In this document: piece by piece, positions 1 to 5,242 of the stretch
Layout: each line of letters opens with the position of its first letter
Numbering within the stretch: position 1 is the first letter of the stretch
Source of the DNA: Firmicutes bacterium HGW-Firmicutes-14
GTDB taxonomy: Bacteria > Bacillota > Thermincolia > Thermincolales > UBA2595
DNA: 52,301 nt
Assembly (NCBI GenBank): GCA_002840275.1
Contig: PHAB01000022.1
Location: 1-52,301, forward strand
Reading direction: 5' to 3'
The notes under the pieces: model-generated
What the model saw: only the letters and a program-made list of their open reading frames with translations
Told to the model about the DNA's origin: nothing
Databases searched by the model: none
Program-made: the position numbers and the translations under genes

Positions 1-468
1 TATTGTTGCTGATTTGATTATAACGTTTGATGGTAATTGCCTGTGCATTTTGATGCGCACATCTTTTAATTTGGGTAATCGAATAGTTTTGCTGTCAATA
101 AGCCTTATGCTTCCTTTTTGGTTATTGGTGGTATAGGATTTTTTGTCATGATGCTTGCTTTTGAATTTCGGAAATCCTGCCGTCTTGTCTCTAAAAAAGT
201 TGTTGTAAGCCTTATTGAGATTTAGCTGGGCATTGGCCAGAGCCAGGCTATCTACTTCTTTGAGCCAGGGGAATTCTTTTTTGTAATCAGCGGGCAATGG
301 GTGTTTTTGCTGTTTTAATGCTTCCTTATCGTCTTTATATTGCTCATAGATGGCCTTTCTATTTGCAAGCATTTGATTATATACAAACCGTACACAGCCA
401 AAGGTTTTATTTATTAGAACAGCTTGTTCTTTGTTTGGATAAAGGCGATATTTATATGCTTTATTCAA
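1..468 (-). CDS. tnpB: RNA-guided endonuclease TnpB, N-terminal 156 codons (partial)
   Basis: The reading frame runs without a stop from a TTG codon at 468 off the left edge. It begins MNKAYKYRLYPNKEQ and continues with KTFGCVRFVYNQML, FPWLKEVDSLALANAQLNL and GFPKFKSKH, the classic N-terminal helix-turn-helix and first part of the OrfB/TnpB family. TnpB is a transposon-encoded nuclease guided by an omega RNA made from the element's right end. The family's RuvC and zinc-ribbon parts are not in the window. TTG is chosen as start because GGGTG lies just upstream and no ATG fits the family's N-terminus. The visible part has no frameshift, so it may be intact. Confidence 0.85.
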   Translation of the reverse strand, partial: MNKAYKYRLYPNKEQAVLINKTFGCVRFVYNQMLANRKAIYEQYKDDKEALKQQKHPLPADYKKEFPWLKEVDSLALANAQLNLNKAYNNFFRDKTAGFPKFKSKHHDKKSYTTNNQKGSIRLIDSKTIRLPKLKDVRIKMHRQLPSNVIIKSATI

Positions 469-543
469 GGCTTTTCACCCAGGCTTTCAACGCGGAATAC
501 GAACTTACGTTCCCATTTTACCATGATTTGAGCTATATATCAA
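1..543 (-). mobile_element. IS200/IS605-type (IS1341-like) element, left-end part, cut by the window edge
   Basis: The stretch holds the start of a tnpB gene and, upstream of it, what looks like the left end of the element. On the minus strand the host/element junction is proposed just after TTGAT (543-539), because TTGAT is the known insertion and target-adjacent motif of the ISDra2 family. A small hairpin, GAAC-TTAC-GTTC (501-512), lies between this junction and tnpB. No tnpA is visible, so the element is probably of the tnpB-only kind. The right end with its guide RNA would lie beyond base 1. The exact junction is inferred. Confidence 0.6.
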
Positions 544-580
544 TGTTAATTTGGAGAAAAATGGTTATTTCGGAAGTAGG

Positions 581-652
581 CGGCAATTCATTTCCCGCCT
601 ACGATCTCACTAGCGTGAGCAAGGTAGCTAAGAGGCGGGAGACTTCTTGCCG
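581..652. other. Nested inverted repeat, probably an IS right-end or guide-RNA-like remnant
   Basis: Outer arms CGGCAA (581-586) and TTGCCG (647-652) and inner arms TCCCGCCT (593-600) and AGGCGGGA (633-640) enclose a third hairpin CTCAC-TAGC-GTGAG (606-619). On the minus strand the 3' part reads GGCGGGAAATGAATTGCCG. It lies between the left end of the tnpB element and a truncated gene, which suggests the end of a second, decayed insertion element. That origin is inferred from position and structure only. Confidence 0.4.
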
Positions 653-667
653 CACGTGGTTAAGCTC

Positions 668-820
668 CTATGTTATCGTTAAATATGCTCGTTTCCCCTG
701 GAAAACATGACCCTTGGGACAAACATTGGAGTTCTCATCAAATCCATACATTTCTGTGAACAGCGCTACAAAAAACGCAACCGTCACTCCCATAGAACGC
801 CATTCCCGCTTATCAAGATA
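668..820 (-). pseudogene. Relic of an isoprenylcysteine carboxyl methyltransferase (ICMT)-like membrane methyltransferase
   Basis: Read on the minus strand, the frame gives YLDKREWRSMGVT followed by VAFFVALFTEMYGF. This matches, from memory, the conserved EWRSMG...AFFxALFxEMYGF segment of ICMT/PEMT-like membrane methyltransferases. Three stop codons lie directly upstream, and after MYGF the family match is lost and the frame ends at 668. The fragment therefore keeps only about 30 recognisable residues, and its loss of downstream sequence coincides with the IS-like remnant. It is best read as a gene truncated by insertion. A very short functional peptide is possible but unlikely. Confidence 0.45.
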
Positions 821-834
821 TTATCATCAAACTT

Positions 835-907
835 TGACCGATTTGTGACCAAATTGTGAAATTACTATGAGATGTAGTAGTTTCACAATTTGGTCACAAA
901 TCAGTCA
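835..907. promoter_or_regulatory. 73-bp near-perfect palindrome upstream of pspA
   Basis: The arms at 835-867 and 875-907 are 33 bp long with two mismatches and a 7-base loop (868-874). Within each arm a short element recurs every 11 bp: GTGA at 845 and 856 with TTGA at 834, and TCAC at 883, 894 and 905. The regular helical spacing favours a multi-site operator for a dimeric regulator over a terminator, and no T-run follows. It ends about 70 bp before the pspA start, so control of the pspA operon is the simplest reading. A cruciform or small mobile palindrome is the alternative. Confidence 0.55.
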
Positions 908-977
908 CTTTCTGTTCAAAACTCTGTAATAAAATAAAACTATAAAAAAACATCAAATGTAAAGAGGAGGTGGAAAA

Positions 978-1667
978 ATGCTGGCTCGGATAGTCAAGCT
1001 CTTTAACACCAGGCTATATAAGGCAGTCGATTCCCTGGAGACACCTGAAGACCTTTTGCAGGGTTCTTTAAACGAGATGGAAAATAATCTGGTTACAGTC
1101 AACAGGGCGCTTTTGGACCTGACTTCAGCCAGGGAAAAACTCAAAATGGAACTGGAGGACTTAGAAAACAAAAATAACCTTCACCGTGAACAGGCCAAGG
1201 CAGCGCTGACGGCAAACCGTGAGGATTTAGCCAAAGAGGTGCTGGAAAAGACAGAAAAAAGCAATGAACATAAGCAGGTTCTGGAACAACAGCTTACTGA
1301 CCTGGAGACACAGATTGCATCAGTCAAAGACAGCAGAAACAACCTTGCACAAAACATCCAGGAATTAAAACGGAAAAAGGTAGAATTGCTGGCATTAAAC
1401 GATGTAGCAGAAGCCCGTTTATTGGTCAAAGAATCCATTGCCGGAATCGACAAAAACAGGAACTCCGTTGCCGACCAAATTCTACGTGCTGAAGAAAAAA
1501 TCAAACAAAAACAGGCCCGGGTAAAAGCTATCGGCTCATTAACAGATCAAGGGGTACTGCAACCTGTCCTGGATGCCGAATCAGAGTGTGACAGGGAAAT
1601 AAAAGAACTGGTCAGACAGCAGAAAATTGCAGCAGAATTAAACAGGCTGAAAGAGGAATTGGCCTAA
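978..1667 (+). CDS. pspA: PspA/IM30 family phage-shock protein (ESCRT-III-like membrane protector)
   Basis: The 229-residue protein opens with MLARIVKLFNTRLYKAVDSLETPEDLLQ, split here by an amphipathic N-terminal helix as in PspA/Vipp1. It then continues as almost uninterrupted charged coiled coil up to about residue 220. PspA binds stressed inner-leaflet membrane, forms ESCRT-III-like rods and limits proton leakage. Length and organisation are usual for the family. The start is set by a strong GAGGAGG site at 964-970. It lies 51 bp before a second coiled-coil gene on the same strand, so the two probably form an operon. No sigma-54 or SigW-type promoter was seen; the large palindrome upstream is the only regulatory feature noted. 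Confidence 0.9.
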   Translation: MLARIVKLFNTRLYKAVDSLETPEDLLQGSLNEMENNLVTVNRALLDLTSAREKLKMELEDLENKNNLHREQAKAALTANREDLAKEVLEKTEKSNEHKQVLEQQLTDLETQIASVKDSRNNLAQNIQELKRKKVELLALNDVAEARLLVKESIAGIDKNRNSVADQILRAEEKIKQKQARVKAIGSLTDQGVLQPVLDAESECDREIKELVRQQKIAAELNRLKEELA

Positions 1668-1718
1668 ATTTACCGGTAAATAAAATTCAACCTATCACTA
1701 AAATGGAGGTAAATCAAT

Positions 1719-2213
1719 ATGGGCTGTGGAGGAAGACGAAATCCTTTTGATTTTCTGGGAGGATGCGGAGGTTACCGTAAACCACATTATGGTTCTGTCA
1801 AATCAGACCAAGTTATCAAGAGTCCGGCACAGGGGTCCGGAAGTCCGGTGGACATAGGTCCGTTTTCCCGGGAGTTATCACAAGTTTCAGATGCCAAAGA
1901 AAACATAACCAAGCTCAGGGAAGAAGTACAATCCCAGATAGGGTTCCTGCAGAAAAGAATTTCGGCGGTGGATGAAGAAATACAAACCATATTACCGGTG
2001 AACCAAGACCTGGCCCATAAACTGCTTGAAACCAAATTTGATTTGCAGGAGAAGATTTCCAACTATAATACCAAGTTGAGCCGGCTGGAACAGGAAGAAG
2101 CAGATGTCGACATCCTGGTGGAAGAAATCCAGTCAAAGAGGCTGGATTATCAGGCCTCCAATACAAACGCCCGCATTAAAGAATTAAAATTACGGCTCAC
2201 AAATTCAGAGTGA
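1719..2213 (+). CDS. Coiled-coil protein with a Gly/Cys-rich N-terminus, pspA operon partner
   Basis: I do not recognise the family of this 164-residue protein. Residues 1-25 are rich in Gly, Cys and Arg (MGCGGRRNPFDFLGGCGGYR), with the cysteines at 3 and 16. Residues 45-164 are predicted coiled coil with heptads such as ITKLREEVQSQIGFLQKRI. No signal peptide or membrane span is visible. A good site, TGGAGGT, precedes the ATG by 8 bases. Its position directly after pspA and its helical make-up suggest a structural or regulatory partner of PspA at the membrane. The N-terminal cysteines might bind metal or form disulphides. Function is inferred from context only. Confidence 0.75.
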   Translation: MGCGGRRNPFDFLGGCGGYRKPHYGSVKSDQVIKSPAQGSGSPVDIGPFSRELSQVSDAKENITKLREEVQSQIGFLQKRISAVDEEIQTILPVNQDLAHKLLETKFDLQEKISNYNTKLSRLEQEEADVDILVEEIQSKRLDYQASNTNARIKELKLRLTNSE

Positions 2214-2229
2214 ATAAAGCCTAACAGGG

Positions 2230-3567
2230 TTACTGTTTCCTAACCTCCCTGGTCAGGTCAGCGATATAAACATCATGTCCGCCATCACCGCCCCAGTTGC
2301 TGTTCCAGACCACATAACTCATATCTTGATTGGTAGTAATAAAAGGTTCTTCATAGGACTTATAGTTTGCCCGGTGATGAGCAACTCTTCTGGTAGTACC
2401 GGTCCCGTCCAGTTTCAGGATATAGACCTCATCCTGGTAAAGTTTCCACCCGTCCTCACATCCCCTGCCGCATTTCTGTTCCTTCCCGCGGAAGGTGGAG
2501 ACCAGGATCCAGCCTTTCCGCTCCAGTGCGAGCCCTGACAGCCCAACCTTATAGCAGCATTCCAGGGTTTGCACCGGAACGGTCTGACCGCTGGGGATGG
2601 AAACCCTCAAAATACAATTGGTGTTCTGCCACTTGGCGGAATCTATACCTGAAACCACATAAACCTGGGTGTTATCGGTATCATATGCGAGTTCCCCCGG
2701 CCTCACGGTATCTATTAACCTGCGGACAGGCTCCATTTCCGTATTATAAAGCTCAGTGCCCTGCCCCTGACCGAAGCCGGCTTGCCCCCAGCCAATAATA
2801 CAATAATCCCCCCCGGGGGTTACAGTTACCCAGCTGATTCCTTCCGGGGCAAAGGATGTCTTAAGTCTGAGACCTGCTTTATCTTCCCTTATGTTATAGA
2901 TGAACACTTCCGATGGTAACCCGCTTAACTTATCAAAGCCCAGAAGGGCTATCCTGGAGCCTTCCCTGCTGAGCTTCCCTTTAACAGTACCGGTTACCCT
3001 GATGTAATCGTCAAATGTGTGAAGGACCTTACTCTGTCCTATGGCAACATCATATACCCAAAATTTGTTGTCCCGCAGGTAATAAAGGAAATTAGGGTCT
3101 AAGGGATGCCAATAAGGCTCAACATCCCCGGTAAGCGGGCTGCCGGAGCTGTCACGAACATATTTCTTTGTTTTAAATCCCGGAACGTCAAGCAGAAGCC
3201 ATTCAGACCCGGGAGTCTGTATTAACATATAAGAATTGTCAGCATTAAAAGGAGTAGCATGGGAAAACCGGCTGCTCCCTTTTTCTGCCGATACATCTGA
3301 AACGCGGAGGACAGTAGTACCAAACGCCGGGTCAATAAATGGTTCATTCAATCCCGGTTTTACGGCATCAGCCTGTTCATGTATCATCCTGCACTCCAGC
3401 AATCCATCCCATCCCCTGTTATTGACCACTGCATTAGAGTGCGCCCCTCCATGCCCGGTATCAAGGCTCTCACAGCAAGGCGGGGGCTGGAAACCCTTCC
3501 CCCCGGCAAAATATACCACAAGCCCTATAATGATATAGGCTGTTACCAGATAAGCCCACCTTAACAT
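2230..3567 (-). CDS. Membrane-anchored beta-propeller protein (oligogalacturonate-lyase-like/TolB-like repeats)
   Basis: The 445-residue product begins MLRWAYLVTAYIIIGLVVYF, a single N-terminal membrane segment, so the rest should lie outside the cell. The remainder has repeated blades such as FNADNSYMLIQTPG, VTPGGDYCIIGWG and ITTNQDMSYVVWNSNW, and ends with GGHDVYIADL. This resembles seven-bladed propellers of the oligogalacturonate-lyase/TolB type. No catalytic residues could be assigned, so an enzyme role is not claimed. The ATG at 3567 is chosen over an upstream TTG at 3582 because GGAAGGTG sits 5 bases before it. The ribosome site lies in the last copy of a tandem repeat. The stop faces the pspA operon tail to tail. 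Confidence 0.7.
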   Translation of the reverse strand: MLRWAYLVTAYIIIGLVVYFAGGKGFQPPPCCESLDTGHGGAHSNAVVNNRGWDGLLECRMIHEQADAVKPGLNEPFIDPAFGTTVLRVSDVSAEKGSSRFSHATPFNADNSYMLIQTPGSEWLLLDVPGFKTKKYVRDSSGSPLTGDVEPYWHPLDPNFLYYLRDNKFWVYDVAIGQSKVLHTFDDYIRVTGTVKGKLSREGSRIALLGFDKLSGLPSEVFIYNIREDKAGLRLKTSFAPEGISWVTVTPGGDYCIIGWGQAGFGQGQGTELYNTEMEPVRRLIDTVRPGELAYDTDNTQVYVVSGIDSAKWQNTNCILRVSIPSGQTVPVQTLECCYKVGLSGLALERKGWILVSTFRGKEQKCGRGCEDGWKLYQDEVYILKLDGTGTTRRVAHHRANYKSYEEPFITTNQDMSYVVWNSNWGGDGGHDVYIADLTREVRKQ

Positions 3568-3570
3568 TAT

Positions 3571-3640
3571 TACACCTTCCAAACTACACCTTCCAAACTA
3601 CACCTTCTAAACTATACCTTCTAAACTATACCTTCCAAGC
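3571..3640. repeat. Five tandem 14-bp repeats that carry the ribosome site of the propeller gene
   Basis: Five near-identical 14-bp units occupy 3571-3584, 3585-3598, 3599-3612, 3613-3626 and 3627-3640. On the minus strand the unit reads GTTTGGAAGGTGTA, and the copy next to the gene provides the GGAAGGTG ribosome site of the ATG at 3567. Each unit therefore carries a Shine-Dalgarno-like core and a TTG. Copy-number change by slippage would alter the leader and spacing to the promoter. Confidence 0.85.
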
Positions 3641-3675
3641 CACAACCTATGCAGTCAAATCACAACCTATGCAGT
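3641..3675. repeat. Two direct 15-bp repeats next to the 14-bp array
   Basis: CACAACCTATGCAGT occurs at 3641-3655 and again at 3661-3675, a 20-bp period, immediately after the five 14-bp repeats. The two arrays together form a 105-bp repetitive leader upstream of the beta-propeller gene. The function is unknown; an operator pair is possible. Confidence 0.75.
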
Positions 3676-3814
3676 AATTGTAACTTATACGCGGACACTA
3701 TTTCAATATAATTTCCCTTATTTTCCTGCATTTTTTCAAATAAGCCCCTATTTCCCCTCCCCTTTTCTTTCAGGAGGGCTTCCCAATCCTGAAATATATT
3801 TTATCCTTCCCGGG

Positions 3815-3843
3815 TTGACAACGGCAAGCCGGTCTTTTATAAT
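3815..3843 (+). promoter_or_regulatory. Consensus sigma-A promoter of imuB
   Basis: The -35 box TTGACA (3815-3820) and the -10 box TATAAT (3838-3843) are both perfect and separated by 17 bp. The predicted start of transcription, near 3850, abuts the LexA box. So strong a promoter needs tight repression, which the LexA site would give. Confidence 0.9.
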
Positions 3844-3850
3844 TAATTTA

Positions 3851-3864
3851 CGAACAAATGTTCG
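3851..3864. promoter_or_regulatory. LexA (SOS) box of the Bacillus/Gram-positive type
   Basis: CGAACAAATGTTCG is a perfect match to the Gram-positive consensus CGAACNNNNGTTCG. It covers the predicted transcription start of imuB, so LexA bound here would block initiation and DNA damage would release it. An ATG at 3858 lies inside the box and is therefore an unlikely start codon. Confidence 0.93.
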
Positions 3865-3881
3865 GAAAGGGAGCGCCTATT

Positions 3882-5177
3882 GTGAGATTGATAGCCCACA
3901 TCACAGTACACAACTTTTTTGTAGCCGCCGCCCGCTCCGCAAAGCCCGGCCTCTCCCGGGGCCCTTTTGCAGTAATCAGAAAAAACCTGGTTGCCGACGC
4001 CTCCCCTGAAGCCGCAGCAAAAGGGGTCCGCCCGGGGCAGTCACGGCGCCACGCCTTGCAGAACTGCCCTGACCTGGAGCTTATTGATTTCAAACCTGAT
4101 TTTTATAAGGAACGTTCATTAGAACTGACAAAACTGTGCGGCAGACTGAGCCCCAGGGTCGAAACCCCGCCGGCCGGCGGGGTTTTAGGGGTTTTAAATG
4201 AGGCTTTTAATGAAGCCTTCGTAGATATAAGCGGACGAAAGCCTCCTGCTGCAGGGATAATCCAATGCCTGGCAGAAAAAATCGTCCCGCACCTGGGCAG
4301 TTTTGCCACCGTTAGCATCGCTCCCTGCCGCCTGCTGGCCAGGGCAGCTGCCCTTATAAGCCCTCCCCCCGCCTGTGGTTCCGCCTGCACTCCTGCCCTG
4401 ACGGGGCTGGCTGTCCAAAAATACGGCAAATTTCGCCTCCTTGCGGTCAGGGCCGGAATGACTGACAAATTTGCTTCCCAACTGCCGGTGGAAGTGATGT
4501 GGCCGTTAGAAGCTTCCCGGATAAAACGCCTGAAAACCCTGGGCCTTCATTCTTTCGGTGATATAAGCAAGATCCCCCTGGCCCTGCTTTATGGGCAGTT
4601 CGGAACCCTTGCCCCCGTAATCCTTGATTACAGCCGCGGCATTGATTCATCAATTGTCCCCGTATACCGCCCTCCTGATAAGGTCGTATTTCATACCGTT
4701 TGCCAGGGGGCAGGCAGGCTTCAACTGGAGGAAATCCTCAAACAGGCCTCCCTACATATAAGCCGGGTCCTGCAGGAAAAGGGGCAGAGCTGCCGGGAAC
4801 TGGTTTTATCCATCTTCTTTGAAGATTTCAGCACAATGACAAAAACCTCGGTCTTCAACAGGGGAAAACATGAAGCCCGTTCAATATACCTCGACAGCCT
4901 TAACCTCCTAAATAAGGCCGGAATAAAAGGGACAGTGACTGAATTATCCGTCTCGGCCGGACAGCTCCTGGCAAACGGTCATAGCCAGCTGGTCCTCTTT
5001 GAAGACCCGGGGGCCTTAAACAGCCAGGCAGCCGGTCATGAAAAGAGGCTGGCCGCAGTATGTGAAAACCTGTCCGCCAAATATTCAAAAGGCATAATCA
5101 CTATGGGCAGTAACCTGCCCATAAGCCGCCGGGAGCAGGTGCTGATGTTTGTGGACCCTCTGCGCAAAGGGAACTAA
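3882..5177 (+). CDS. imuB: ImuB-like, probably catalytically inactive Y-family DNA polymerase
   Basis: The 431-residue protein has the Y-family fold: an N-terminal LIAHITVHNFF segment, ADASPEAAAKGVRPGQ, NCPDLELID, EAFVDISG, a helix-hairpin region LKTLGLHSFGDISKIP and a C-terminal little-finger part. The usual DMDxFF catalytic motif reads TVHNFF and the usual SIDE reads AFNE, so at least two of the three metal-binding acids are lost. That is the hallmark of ImuB, the scaffold of the mutasome. A QLVLF motif near residue 369 fits a beta-clamp-binding site. GTG at 3882 is preferred because it has GGAAAGGGAG upstream and lies downstream of the LexA box. Its presumed partner dnaE2 lies 3 kb away beyond a divergent gene; no imuA is visible. 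Confidence 0.85.
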   Translation: MRLIAHITVHNFFVAAARSAKPGLSRGPFAVIRKNLVADASPEAAAKGVRPGQSRRHALQNCPDLELIDFKPDFYKERSLELTKLCGRLSPRVETPPAGGVLGVLNEAFNEAFVDISGRKPPAAGIIQCLAEKIVPHLGSFATVSIAPCRLLARAAALISPPPACGSACTPALTGLAVQKYGKFRLLAVRAGMTDKFASQLPVEVMWPLEASRIKRLKTLGLHSFGDISKIPLALLYGQFGTLAPVILDYSRGIDSSIVPVYRPPDKVVFHTVCQGAGRLQLEEILKQASLHISRVLQEKGQSCRELVLSIFFEDFSTMTKTSVFNRGKHEARSIYLDSLNLLNKAGIKGTVTELSVSAGQLLANGHSQLVLFEDPGALNSQAAGHEKRLAAVCENLSAKYSKGIITMGSNLPISRREQVLMFVDPLRKGN

Positions 5178-5181
5178 AAAG

Positions 5182-5210
5182 GGAAAACCATGCCAACAGC
5201 ATGGTTTTCC
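5182..5210. terminator. Bidirectional terminator between imuB and the cytochrome gene
   Basis: GGAAAACCATGC (5182-5193) and GCATGGTTTTCC (5199-5210) form a 12-bp stem with a 5-base loop between two convergent genes. T-rich or A-rich tracts flank both sides only partly. Confidence 0.75.
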
Positions 5211-5242
5211 TGACACTTTTAAAACTCCATCTGAAGTAAATT

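Noticed and set aside
297-710. Plus-strand open frame of 137 codons at the left edge
   Set aside because: It is antisense to tnpB and its left end, has no ribosome site, and its protein resembles nothing.
900-977. SigW or sigma-54 promoter for pspA
   Set aside because: No TGAAAC-16-CGTA or TGGCAC-5-TTGC pattern was found; a standard promoter is possible but too weakly defined to list.
3571-3675. CRISPR array at the tandem repeats
   Set aside because: The 14-bp units adjoin with no spacers, and no cas genes are near.
3858-3881. ATG start for imuB at 3858
   Set aside because: It lies inside the LexA box, at the predicted transcript start, with no room for a ribosome site; GTG 3882 is better.
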